A stretch of 64,000 bases of DNA. Source: DATADD01 sp046262355 (GTDB lineage Bacteria > Actinomycetota > CADDZG01 > WHSQ01). Shown in pieces: positions 1 to 8,290 of this stretch. The position numbers and the translations under genes were made by a program. How positions within the stretch are numbered: the first letter of the stretch is position 1; every line of letters starts with the position of its first letter. Under the pieces are notes generated by a model, which worked only from the letters and a program-made list of their open reading frames with translations, searched no databases and had not been told where the DNA came from. The DNA lies in the NCBI GenBank assembly GCA_046262355.1, contig JBHEMX010000101.1, positions 45,889 to 109,888 on the forward strand, read 5' to 3'.

Positions 1-1539
1 GTCCGCCTGGTTGCGGGCCTCGGCCTCCTCGCGCCGGTCGCGGTCCTCGGCGGCGTGCGCCTCGGCCTCCCGCACCATCCTGTCGATGTCCTCGCCGGCG
101 AGCTTGGTGCCGCCCGTGATCGTCATCGACTGCTCTCGCCCGGTGCCGAGATCCTTGGCGGAGACGTTGACGATGCCGTTCGCGTCGATGTCGAACGCGA
201 CCTCGATCTGAGGCATCCCGCGCGGCGCAGGTGGGATCCCGACGAGCTGGAACTTGCCCAACGACTTGTTGCGGAAGGCCATGTCGGCCTCGCCCTGGAG
301 CACGTGGATCTCAACGGACGGTTGATTGTCGTCCGCCGTCGTGAACGTCTCCGAGCGCTTCGTCGGGATCGTCGTGTTGCGGTCGATCAACCTCGTGAAG
401 ATGCCGCCCTTGGTCTCCACGCCGAGCGACAGGGGCGTGACGTCGAGCAGCAGCACGTCCTTGACCTCGCCCTTGAGCACGCCGGCCTGGGTCGCGGCCC
501 CGAGCCCGACGACCTCATCGGGGTTCACTCCCTGGTGTGGCTCCTTGCCTCCGGTGAGGTCCTTGACCAGCGCACGCACTTGAGGCATGCGCGTGGACCC
601 GCCCACGAGGATGACGTGATCGATGCTCGAGACCGGGATACCGGCATCCTTCACGGCCGCCTCGAACGGCGGCTTGCAGCGCTCGAGCAGGTCCTGGGTC
701 ATGCGCTCGAACTCGGAGCGCGTGAGCGTCTCGTCCAGGTGCAGTGGACCCTGCTCGCTGGCCGTGATGAAGGGCAGGTTGATCGTCGTCTTCTGTGCGG
801 ACGACAGCTCGATCTTCGCCTTCTCGGCCGCCTCCTTGAGCCGCTGCAGAGCCATCTTGTCCTTGGACAGGTCGATGCCGTGGCTGTTACGGAACTGCGT
901 CACGAGATGGTCGATCACGCGCTGGTCCCAGTCATCGCCGCCGAGCTTGGTGTCGCCGTGCGTCGCCTTCACGTCGAAGACGCCCTCGCCGATCTCGAGC
1001 AGCGAGACATCGAAGGTGCCGCCGCCGAGGTCGAACACGAGGATCGTTTGCTCGCCCTCGTTGCGGTCGAGCCCGTAGGCGAGCGACGCCGCGGTGGGCT
1101 CGTTGATGATGCGCAGGACCTCGAGACCGGCTATCTGTCCGGCCTCCTTGGTCGCCTGACGCTGGGCGTCGTCGAAGTAGGCCGGGACCGTGATGACGGC
1201 CTCGGTGACCTTGTCCCCGAGGTACGCCTCGGCGTCGGCCTTGAGCTTCATGAGGATGCGCGCCGAAATCTCCTGCGGCGAGTAGTCCTTGCCGTCGATC
1301 GTGACCTTGTCGTCTGTGCCCATGGCCCGCTTGATCGAGCGGATCGTGCGGTCGGGGTTCGTGATCGCCTGGCGCTTGGCGACCTCACCGACGAGCACCT
1401 CGCCGTCGCGCGAGAACGCCACCACGGACGGCGTCGTGCGCCCGCCCTCGGCGTTCGGCATCACGGTGGGCTCGCCACCCTCGAGGACGGCCACCACGGA
1501 GTTCGTGGTCCCCAGGTCTATCCCAACGGCCTTTGCCAT
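1..1539 (-). CDS. dnaK: Hsp70 chaperone DnaK (C-terminus cut by window edge)
   Basis: ATP-driven cytosolic chaperone that folds and holds client proteins with DnaJ and GrpE. The first 513 residues are visible and open with GIDLGTTNS (phosphate-1 motif). Then come the phosphate-2 loop DLGGGTFDVS, the adenosine loop VILVGGSTRMP, the linker VLLLDVTPLSLG and most of the beta-sandwich substrate domain. The C-terminal lid lies outside the window. ATG at 1539 is the family start, and SD-like GGAGG lies just upstream on the minus strand. The promoter at 1580-1608 contains a degenerate HspR-type repeat. grpE and dnaJ would be expected further left, downstream on this strand, but cannot be seen. Confidence 0.97.
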   Translation of the reverse strand, partial: MAKAVGIDLGTTNSVVAVLEGGEPTVMPNAEGGRTTPSVVAFSRDGEVLVGEVAKRQAITNPDRTIRSIKRAMGTDDKVTIDGKDYSPQEISARILMKLKADAEAYLGDKVTEAVITVPAYFDDAQRQATKEAGQIAGLEVLRIINEPTAASLAYGLDRNEGEQTILVFDLGGGTFDVSLLEIGEGVFDVKATHGDTKLGGDDWDQRVIDHLVTQFRNSHGIDLSKDKMALQRLKEAAEKAKIELSSAQKTTINLPFITASEQGPLHLDETLTRSEFERMTQDLLERCKPPFEAAVKDAGIPVSSIDHVILVGGSTRMPQVRALVKDLTGGKEPHQGVNPDEVVGLGAATQAGVLKGEVKDVLLLDVTPLSLGVETKGGIFTRLIDRNTTIPTKRSETFTTADDNQPSVEIHVLQGEADMAFRNKSLGKFQLVGIPPAPRGMPQIEVAFDIDANGIVNVSAKDLGTGREQSMTITGGTKLAGEDIDRMVREAEAHAAEDRDRREEAEARNQAD

Positions 1540-1579
1540 CGTGTCAGCCTCCTATCCGGAAGAACTTGCTTGTCTGTCC

Positions 1580-1608
1580 AGTATCAGATTTGAGTGTACT
1601 GGTGTCAA
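1580..1608 (-). promoter_or_regulatory. dnaK promoter overlapping a degenerate HAIR (HspR) operator
   Basis: Read on the minus strand, a perfect -35 TTGACA (1603-1608) is followed after 17 bases by GATACT (1580-1585, 4/6 match to TATAAT), about 40 bases before the dnaK ATG. On the plus strand the same stretch reads TTGAGT-N7-TGTCAA (1590-1608). This resembles the HspR-associated inverted repeat CTTGAGT-N7-ACTCAAG, with one good half and one degenerate half at the exact spacing. A repressor bound here would cover the -35 and spacer. Actinobacterial dnaK operons are classically HspR-controlled; that this copy is functional is inference. Confidence 0.6.
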
Positions 1609-1762
1609 CTTTGTCCCCCGCCCGGATATTCCCACCGCAGAGAATCCGGACCATGCCAAGCCACTATTCGCGACCTTCCGCCCGTTGTATCTTTTGCCTA
1701 CCCCTCGCACCACCGATGCGGCCCCGCGGGGCCCTGCTCCCTCGCGAAGGAGACCTGTAGGG

Positions 1763-2422
1763 ATGGGTATGGATTTCAACTACCCGCTGACGCGCTACGT
1801 CTACCGGCCGGTGTCGCGGCCGGTGGCCGGCTGGCTCGCGCGCACGTCCGTGACGCCGATCCAGGTGAGCTGGCTCAGCGCGGTGTTCGCGGCCGCCGGT
1901 GGCGTGGCGTTCGCTCAGCGCGCCTATGTCCTCGGCGTCGTGCTCGTGCTCGTCGGCCAGGTGACCGACTGCGTCGACGGAGACCTCGCGCGCGTGACCG
2001 GTCGATCATCGCGCTCCGGGGCATATCTCGACAGCGTCCTCGATCGCTGGACCGACGCCGCGCTCATCATCGGGCTCGCGTTCTCGGACCTCGAACGCTT
2101 CGGCGGTGCGGCCGGCTTCGCCCTCGTAGGGGCCTCGCTCACGAGCTACACGCGCGCGCGGGCGCAGTCCCTCGGCACCGACTGCCCCGACGGCATCGCA
2201 ACGCGCGACGCCCGCCTCCTCGTGCTCATGCTCGCCCCCCTGTTCCACCTCATCACCCTCGGGCTGTGGCTCGTGGCGATCCTCGGGGCGGTGACCTCGC
2301 TGCAGCGGATGTGGTGGTCGATGCGAGCGTTGCACGCCCACGACCACAGTGACGGCAACGGCCTCCCGCCTCGGCGGATGCCCGAGGCGGTAGACGGAGC
2401 CGAACCCGAGCACTCGCCGTAG
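1763..2422 (+). CDS. CDP-alcohol phosphatidyltransferase family protein
   Basis: Integral membrane enzyme of 219 residues that transfers a phosphatidyl group from a CDP-diacylglycerol-type donor to an alcohol. The signature DG-x2-AR-x8-G-x3-D-x3-D is complete at about residues 74-96 (VDGDLAR ... GAYLDSVLD), with all the metal-binding aspartates present. Hydrophobic segments flank it and the C-tail is charged. ATG at 1763 follows AAGGAGACC; the upstream part of the open frame overlaps dnaK antisense and is not coding. The acceptor alcohol (glycerol-phosphate, inositol-phosphate or another) cannot be told from the motif alone. It is divergent from dnaK and unrelated to it in function. Confidence 0.88.
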   Translation: MGMDFNYPLTRYVYRPVSRPVAGWLARTSVTPIQVSWLSAVFAAAGGVAFAQRAYVLGVVLVLVGQVTDCVDGDLARVTGRSSRSGAYLDSVLDRWTDAALIIGLAFSDLERFGGAAGFALVGASLTSYTRARAQSLGTDCPDGIATRDARLLVLMLAPLFHLITLGLWLVAILGAVTSLQRMWWSMRALHAHDHSDGNGLPPRRMPEAVDGAEPEHSP

Positions 2423-2469
2423 CTGCGGCAGCACTCAAAACACCGAGAGCGCCTGCCGACAACCTCGGC

Positions 2470-2824
2470 ATGGACCGCGCCGGCGCCACGATGGTCGCAC
2501 GCCAGCTCGTCGACCACGTCGAGAGGGTCATCCGAGGGAAGCGAGCAGTCGTCGAGGCCGCAGCCACCGCGCTGTTCGCCGGTGGGGCACCTGCTGATCG
2601 AGGACGTTCCCGGCGTCGGTAAGACGATGCCGGCGCGCGCTCGCGCGCTCCATCAGGGGCACCTTCAAGCGGGTTCAAGCGACGCCCGATCACTGCCCAC
2701 CGACATCACGGGGGCGAGCATCTTCAACCGCTCCCGCGACGAGTTCGAGTTCGTGCCGGGGGGGCTGTTCGCGCACGTCGTGCTCTTCGACGAGATCAAC
2801 CGGACCACGCCGCGGACGCAATCG
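2470..2824 (+). pseudogene. MoxR-family AAA ATPase remnant (N-terminal half, frameshifted)
   Basis: The start reads like MoxR (RQLVDHVERVIRGKR), then one base shift near 2580 leads into HLLIEDVPGVGKTM, which is Walker A. A second pair of shifts scrambles the segment after Walker A; the expected GTFKRVQ is present in another frame near 2650-2670. Sensor/Walker B text follows (GLFAHVVLFDEINR, then TPRTQS). Immediately after TPRTQS the sequence jumps into the middle of a transglutaminase-type membrane protein. The rest of MoxR, and the DUF58 gene that usually sits between MoxR and TgpA, are missing. A deletion remnant is the simplest reading; misassembly is possible. Confidence 0.75.
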
Positions 2825-4379
2825 CGGTACGCCACGACAACGATCGCGGTGGCGGTCGCCGGAGCCCTGCTGTTCCTGGTAATCCCCCAACCCTCCGGCG
2901 CCCGTACCTTCGCCTTGCCGTTCTCGATCGGATCGGGCGTCGGGAGTCCCGCGGGCGGAGCGATCGTGAGCCCCGTCTTCTCGCCGAACCTGTCCTCGGG
3001 GCGCTCCAGCGCGTCCTCGTACTACGGCTTCTCACAGAGGATGGACCTGCGCGTCAGGGGTGAGCTGTCGGACCGTCATGCGCGTGCGTTCGTCCGCTCC
3101 CGCCATGTGGAAGGGGTTGGTCTTCGACTCCTACGACGGTGTCGCGTGGACCGGCGACGAATCCGATCCCGCGCCGCTGCCGGGGGATGCACCGTTCGCC
3201 TACCCGCTCGAGCTCCGGAGTCTCGGGCCGCGCGCGACGGTGACGCAGACCTACTACATCGAGGCCGAGCAACCGAACGCGATCTTCGCCGCCGGTCAGC
3301 CGGACGACGTCTGGTTCCCCGGGCGTGGACGAGCTCGGCGCGTTGCGCACCCCGGCAACGTTGTCTCCAGGGCTCGTCTACAGCGTCGTCTCGACGCGCG
3401 GCCGCCGCACCCCGCGCGCCCTGCGGAGCGCCACCGACGACGGCGCGCCCGAGGCACAGGCGCGCTACCTGCAGCTCCCCGACGACCTTCCCGAGCGCGT
3501 GAAGGACCTGGCGCGCGCGGCCACGCGCGACGCCACGAACGACTTCGATCGAGTCCTCGCGATCGAGAGCTATCTCCGCCGCAACTTTCGCTACACGATC
3601 GACTCACCCGTGCCTCCTCCCGGCCGAGACGCCGTCGATCACTTCCTGTTCGACGCCAAGGTCGGGTTCTGCGAGCAGTTCGCCTCGGCGACCACGGTGA
3701 TGCTGCGGAGCCTGGGCATACCGGCGCGCGTGGCGGCGGGGTATGCCGTCGGTGATCGCAACCCCTTCACCGGCCTCTACGACGTGCGGGCGAGCGACGC
3801 GCACACCTGGGTCGAGGTGTGGTTCCCCGACGGCCTCGGCTGGGACGAGTTCGACCCCACCTTCGAGGTGCCGCCCGCGCGCACGGACGTGGCCGACGTC
3901 CTTCCGCTCGCCAGGGCATTGGCCTTCGCCGCCGACCAGCTCGACTCGCTCGCCCGGGGACGCGCGCAGGCGTGGGTGCGACGATGATCGTCGTGGCGCT
4001 TGCTGCGGTAGGCGTGTGGGCCGCCCTCGCGGCGCGCCGCAGGTTGTCGCGCTCCGCGCGCCCACACGCCGGCGCGCGCGACCCGTGCGAGCCGCTCGGG
4101 CCCGTGGCGCGCGCCTTCGCACAGCTCGAGCGCGCGCTCGCGCACACGGGTCGGCGGCGCCGTGAGATGGAGACCGCGCGCGAGCTGATGGCGCGCACCG
4201 CCGACCTCGGCGAGGTGTCCTCGGCCCGCGCCCTCGAGGCCTTCGAGCGGGAGCGCTACGGCGACGAGTGTCCGTCGGTCGCCGAGTCCGACGACGCCGT
4301 CACGGAGCTCGAGAGGCTCGCCACACGCGCGGCGAGCCCGGGCCACGCCGGAGGAGCGTTGGTCCGCCGTCCAACGTAG
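2825..4379 (+). pseudogene. TgpA-like transglutaminase membrane protein remnant (transglutaminase core plus DUF4129 tail, frameshifted)
   Basis: One protein spread over several frames. It starts with the last N-terminal membrane helix (about 2825-2890) and the periplasmic linker, shifts near 3070 into RVRSSAPAMWKGLVFDSYDG, and shifts again near 3320 into the transglutaminase-like domain. That domain shows the cysteine in AKVGFCEQFASA, the histidine in DAHTWVEVWF and the aspartate in WDEFDPTF, so the catalytic triad survives. After the TGA at 3985 another frame (ATG 3984, ATGA overlap) gives a membrane helix and a DUF4129 tail (ALEAFERERYG). The first several helices are lost at the junction with the MoxR fragment. 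In intact genomes the locus is moxR-DUF58-tgpA. Confidence 0.72.
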
Positions 4380-4412
4380 GGGTGGGTGAATGCCGGATGC
4401 TCGCTGTCGCGC

Positions 4413-4429
4413 CGGCGAGGCGCTCGCCG
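4413..4429. terminator. Hairpin between convergent genes
   Basis: CGGCGAG-GCG-CTCGCCG forms a perfect 7-bp stem with a 3-base loop between the end of the TgpA remnant and the ftsH stop codon. There is no clear T-run on either side, so it would be a weak intrinsic terminator at best. Confidence 0.35.
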
Positions 4430-4434
4430 ACGCT

Positions 4435-6540
4435 CTAGCTGCGGAGTGAGGGACGAACCGGTCCCGGGAGCTCGTCGGTCGGCGCGGGGATGTCGCCGGG
4501 GCCCTCCGCGGGCTCGCCGAAGTGTGCGTCGAGGTCCTTGCGGTCGAGGCTTTCCTTCTCGAGCAGGACCGCGGCGAGCGTATCGAGGTCCTGACGGCGC
4601 GCCGCGAGTATCCGCCTCGCCTTGTCCTGGCCCTCCAGCAGGAGCGCCTTGACCTCGCGGTCGATCGCAACCTCGGTCTCCTCGGAGACGTCGTCTCCCC
4701 GGCGGAACACGGGCGCCAGGAAGCGGGGGCCCTCGTCGGCGATGTTGATCGGCCCCACCTTCGTCGACATGCCGAACTCCATCACCATGCGGCGGGCGAT
4801 CTCGGTGGCCTTCTTGAGATCGTCCTGCGCGCCGGTGGTGGCGAAGCCGAACACGACCTCCTCGGCGGCGCGCCCGCCGAGGAGGACCGCGATGCGGTCC
4901 CTCAGCTCGGGCTCGGACATCAGGTAGCGCTCCTCGTCGGGAAGCTGCTGCGTGTAGCCGAGCGCGCCGATCCCGCGCGGGATGATCGACACGCGATGCA
5001 CGGGGTCGGAGTGCTGGACGAAGCGCGCGACGAGCGCGTGACCGAGCTCGTGGAAGGCGACGAGACGCCTCTCCTTGTCCGACAGCACCTGCGAGCGACG
5101 CTCGAGGCCCGCGATCACGCGATCGATCGCCTCCTCGAGGTCGGCCATCGTGACCTCGTCGCGCCCTCGGCGCGCCGCCAGGAGCGCGCCCTCGTTGATG
5201 AGATTGGCGAGCTGTGCGCCCGAGAACCCGGGGGTCCGGCGTGCGAGCACCTTGAGGTCGGCGTCCGCGCCGAGCTTCACGTTGCGGGCGTGGATCGCCA
5301 GGATCTCCTCCCGCCCCCGGATGTCGGGCAGGTTCACCTGTATCTGACGGTCGAAGCGCCCCGGGCGCAGCAGCGCCTGGTCGAGCACCTCGGGGCGGTT
5401 GGAGGCCGCCATGATGATCACTCCGCTGTTCGGCTCGAAGCCGTCCATCTCGGTCAGCAGCTGCTGGAGGGTCTGCTCCTGCTCCTGGTTCGAGCCCATC
5501 TGGTAGCCGGCCGCACCGGAGCGCGCCTGCCCGATGGAATCGATCTCGTCGATGAACACGATCGCCGGCGCGCGCTCGCGCGCCTGCTGGAAGAGGTCGC
5601 GTACGCGCGCCGCGCCGAGGCCCACGAAGAGCTCGACGAACTCCGACGCGGAGACGTAATAGAAGGGCACGCCGGCCTCTCCCGCGACGGCGCGCGCCAG
5701 AAGCGTCTTGCCGGTGCCGGGCGGGCCGACGAGCAGCACGCCTCTCGGGATGCGTCCCCCGATGCGGCTGAACTTGGCGGGCGTTCTAAGGTACTCGACG
5801 AGCTCCTGGAGCTCCGCCTCGACCTCGTCGACGCCCGCGACGTCCTCGAACGTCGTCTTGAGGTCGGTGCGGTCGTAGAGCTTCGCCTTGTTCTTGCCGA
5901 GCGACAGAGGTCCTCCCTGACCGCCGAGCTGCTGGCGCATGCGGCGATAGAACACGAAGTAGTAGAGCAGCGCGATGAGCCCGAAAGGCAGGATCCAGCC
6001 GAAGAAGAAGCCGGCCCACGCGCTCGGCTGCGTGCCCGAGAACGGCACCTCGTTTCGCCGCAGCCTCTTGATGAGGCTGTTCGTCTGGAAGTTCGGCGTG
6101 ATCGTCGACGTGAACTGGACGTCGTCGCCGTCGCTCTCGTAGGTCCCCGCCGCGGCCGTGTCCGAGATGTCGACCTCGGTGACGCTCCCGTCGTCGACGA
6201 GCTGCAGGAAACGCGAGAAGCGGATCTCCTCCGGCCGCTCGACCAGCGTCGTCTGAAAGAACAGGAGCAGCAGGACGCCGCCGATGATCCACGCGATCGT
6301 CGTTCGTCGTTGGTTGGGCTCGAACGGCGTCTTCGCGCCGGAACCCTTGCGCGCCTGCGCATTGGATCCCTGCCCCTTTGATGCCTGTCCCTTTGACCCC
6401 GGACCCTTGGACCCCCGGCCCTTGGATCCCGGACCCCTGAGCGCCGACCTGGGACCCGGCTTCTTCCCGCTCGGCTGCTGGTCGACGGGACCACCGGCCT
6501 CCCTGCCGGGTCCGGACGCCGGCTCGCGCGGCGTCGTCAT
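4435..6540 (-). CDS. ftsH: ATP-dependent zinc metalloprotease FtsH
   Basis: Membrane-anchored hexameric AAA+ protease that degrades unassembled membrane proteins and regulators. The 701 residues start at ATG 6540. The order is: an unusual basic low-complexity N-tail (about 1-70) with 5-residue PGSKG-type repeats, a membrane helix (IAWIIGGVLLLLFF), an extracytoplasmic FtsH-ext domain, a second helix, and the AAA module. The AAA module has Walker A GPPGTGKT, Walker B IVFIDEID and SRH ending RPGRFDRQ. The M41 peptidase zinc site HELGH is followed by the downstream acidic ligand region (AQDDLKKAT). The C-tail is short. The 70-residue N-extension is longer than usual. The gene converges on the TgpA remnant. 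Confidence 0.96.
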   Translation of the reverse strand: MTTPREPASGPGREAGGPVDQQPSGKKPGPRSALRGPGSKGRGSKGPGSKGQASKGQGSNAQARKGSGAKTPFEPNQRRTTIAWIIGGVLLLLFFQTTLVERPEEIRFSRFLQLVDDGSVTEVDISDTAAAGTYESDGDDVQFTSTITPNFQTNSLIKRLRRNEVPFSGTQPSAWAGFFFGWILPFGLIALLYYFVFYRRMRQQLGGQGGPLSLGKNKAKLYDRTDLKTTFEDVAGVDEVEAELQELVEYLRTPAKFSRIGGRIPRGVLLVGPPGTGKTLLARAVAGEAGVPFYYVSASEFVELFVGLGAARVRDLFQQARERAPAIVFIDEIDSIGQARSGAAGYQMGSNQEQEQTLQQLLTEMDGFEPNSGVIIMAASNRPEVLDQALLRPGRFDRQIQVNLPDIRGREEILAIHARNVKLGADADLKVLARRTPGFSGAQLANLINEGALLAARRGRDEVTMADLEEAIDRVIAGLERRSQVLSDKERRLVAFHELGHALVARFVQHSDPVHRVSIIPRGIGALGYTQQLPDEERYLMSEPELRDRIAVLLGGRAAEEVVFGFATTGAQDDLKKATEIARRMVMEFGMSTKVGPINIADEGPRFLAPVFRRGDDVSEETEVAIDREVKALLLEGQDKARRILAARRQDLDTLAAVLLEKESLDRKDLDAHFGEPAEGPGDIPAPTDELPGPVRPSLRS
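6362..6436. repeat. 15-bp tandem repeat inside the 5' end of ftsH
   Basis: Five imperfect 15-bp units (6362, 6377, 6392, 6407 and 6422), each of the type TTGGATCCCGGACCC. They keep the ftsH frame and encode 5-residue units such as PGSKG, RGSKG and QASKG in the basic N-terminal tail. The period of five codons means copy-number change would lengthen or shorten the tail without a frameshift. Confidence 0.8.
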
Positions 6541-6661
6541 GGATGCATCACGTCCCCCAGCGTAGTGCCTCCCTGCACCTTGTCCTGCGCCGGCTGCGCC
6601 GCGGCTCAGGCGCGCTCGGCCACGCCCCCGATGCCGGCCCCGAGCCGCCCGGTGCGCTCCA

Positions 6662-6807
6662 GCGACCAGAGACCCTCCACCGCCGCTCAGCGGTGGTACC
6701 GGGTCAAAGGTCCCTCGCACCCGACCTCCGCCGAGCCCCCGGGCTTGCGCGCGCGACCAGAGACCCCTTCACCGCCGCTCAGCGGTGGTACCGGGTCAAG
6801 GGTCTCC
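6662..6807. repeat. Two copies of a ~50-bp palindromic repeat
   Basis: Copy 1 is at 6662-6714 and copy 2 at 6753-6807, with a period of 91 bp. Each contains CCACCGC (TCACCGC in copy 2), CGCTCA and GCGGTGG, giving a strong stem with a 6-base loop, flanked by GACC(C) on the left and GGTACCGGGTCAA(A/G)GGTC on the right. The copies lie in the otherwise non-coding ~320 bp between ftsH and the small receiver-like gene. They resemble REP-type intergenic elements; there is no T-run to make them classic terminators. Confidence 0.75.
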
Positions 6808-6862
6808 CATGCGAAGCCGCCGGCTGCGCCGGGGTGGCGCGAACCGGCGCGAACATCGGGGC

Positions 6863-7258
6863 GTGAACCGGGAAGGCGAGAACCGGGAAGGCGAGAACCG
6901 GGAAGGGAACGAGCGCTCGGCGCTGCTCGTGGGCGGCGACCTCATGGCGCGGGCGAGGCTCGAGGCGGCCGCGTCCGCGGCGGGCGTCGCACTCCACACC
7001 GCGTCGCCGGAGGGGCTCGGGGAGGCACTGCGCGCGGCTCCCGCGAGGTGGCTGATCCTCGATCTCGACCAGGGCCGGCGCGCCGCACTGGATGCGCTCG
7101 TGCGGGCGCGCGCCGACGGCCTCGTGCCCGAGAGAGTGGTCGGCTACTTCTCCCACGTCGACGAGGAATTGGGGCGCGCCGCGCGCGCCGCAGGTTGCGA
7201 GGCGCTGCCCCGGGGAAGGTTCTGGCGAACGCTGCCGGAGCTGTTCGGCGCGCCGTGA
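6863..7258 (+). CDS. Small receiver-like (pseudo-response-regulator) protein with repeat-coded N-terminus
   Basis: A 131-residue protein. After a charged leader it shows a Rossmann-like receiver pattern: strand 1 LLVGGD, strand 3 WLILDLDQ, strand 4 VVGYFSHVD, and a tail GCEALPRGRFWRTLPEL. I recognise this as a common uncharacterised actinobacterial type with a CheY-like fold but without the full phospho-acceptor set. GTG 6863 is chosen because the next in-frame ATG would remove strand 1. The first residues come from three 15-bp units (6866-6910) encoding NREGE. A 26-bp gap with AAGGAG leads to the aldo/keto reductase, so they may be co-transcribed. Confidence 0.6.
   Translation: MNREGENREGENREGNERSALLVGGDLMARARLEAAASAAGVALHTASPEGLGEALRAAPARWLILDLDQGRRAALDALVRARADGLVPERVVGYFSHVDEELGRAARAAGCEALPRGRFWRTLPELFGAP
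6866..6910 (+). repeat. 15-bp tandem repeat (three units) at the start of the receiver-like gene
   Basis: Three units of the type AACCGGGAAGGCGAG at 6866, 6881 and 6896, the last with two end changes. In frame they encode NREGE, NREGE and NREGN. This is the same 15-bp/5-codon architecture as the repeat in the neighbouring ftsH start, though the sequence is different. Confidence 0.8.
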
Positions 7259-7284
7259 CCCTTCAGCGCAAAGGAGAGAAAAGC

Positions 7285-8267
7285 ATGCGCAAGAGATCGT
7301 TGGGATCCCAGGGTCTCGAGCTCACGACCGTGGGCTTCGGCGCCTGGGCCATCGGAGGACCGGGCAGGTTCGGCTGGGGCTCGGTCGACGACGACGAATC
7401 CGTCGCGGCGATACGTCACGCGCTCGAGTCGGGGATCAACTGGGATCGATACCGCGGCCGTCTACGGGCAAGGCCACTCCGAGGAGGTCGTCGGCCGGGC
7501 GCTGGAACCATTTGACGCCCGGCGAGGACGTGTACGTCTTCACGAAGTGCGGACAGAACTGGTACGGCTCCGACGACGGCGAGGCGCAGCCCGACCTGCG
7601 GCCCGACTCGATCCGGTTCGAGTGCGAGCAGAGCCTCAAGCGCCTCGGCATCGAGCGCATAGACCTGTACCAGTTCCATTGGCCCGACAGGCGCACCGGA
7701 ACCCAGGTCGAGGACTCGTGGTCCACCATGGCCGAACTGATCGACGAGGGGAAGGTTCGCTGGGCCGGAGTGTCCAACTTCGACGTCGACCTGCTCGAGC
7801 GCTGTGAGGCGATCCGGCACGTGGACTCGCTGCAGCCACCACTCAGCCTCATCAAGCGGACCGCCGCCGAGACCGTGATCCCGTGGTGCCAGAGGCACGG
7901 CACCGGCGTGATCGTCTACTCCCCGATGGCGTCGGGCCTTCTCACCGGCAGGTTCGACACCGAGCGCGTGCACAACCTCGAGGAGGGCGACTGGCGCCGC
8001 CGCGCGCACGAGTTCCAGGAGCCGAACCTAGCGCGCAACCTCGAGTTCGTCTCTCGGCTGGAGACGATCGCGCGCCGCCTGGATGTCCCGCTGCCGGCCC
8101 TCGTCGTCGCCTGGACGCTCACGGTGGCGGGAGTAACGGCGGCCATCGTCGGGGCGCGGCGACCGGACCAGGTCGACGGCTGGATCGGCGCCGGCGACCT
8201 GAAGCTGTCCGCCGCCGACCTGGCCGCCATCGCCGCGTCGCAGGAGACCGGCGCGGGCCGGAGCTAG
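7285..8267 (+). pseudogene. Aldo/keto reductase, broken by two frameshifts
   Basis: NADPH-dependent carbonyl reductase family (TIM barrel). ATG 7285 after AAAGGAGAG begins MRKRSLGSQGLELTTVGFG. At about 7441 a surplus G breaks the frame just before the expected IDTAAVYGQGHSEE, which holds the catalytic Asp and Tyr. A second shift near 7515 restores a frame giving VYVFTKCGQNW (catalytic Lys), QFHWPDRR (His) and the rest of the barrel to the stop at 8267, including the cofactor-binding IVGARRPDQ. Apart from the two shifts the protein is full-length, so sequencing or assembly error is as likely as real decay. It lies downstream of the receiver-like gene on the same strand and converges on udgX. 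Confidence 0.78.
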
Positions 8268-8290
8268 GGCTCGCGCGCCGAGGTCGGGGC

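Noticed and set aside
55..1593. 512-codon plus-strand open frame
   Set aside because: Lies antisense to dnaK, whose minus-strand product is unmistakable; composition is the usual high-GC shadow.
4522..6381. 619-codon plus-strand open frame
   Set aside because: Antisense to ftsH; no recognisable motif and arginine/leucine-rich shadow composition.
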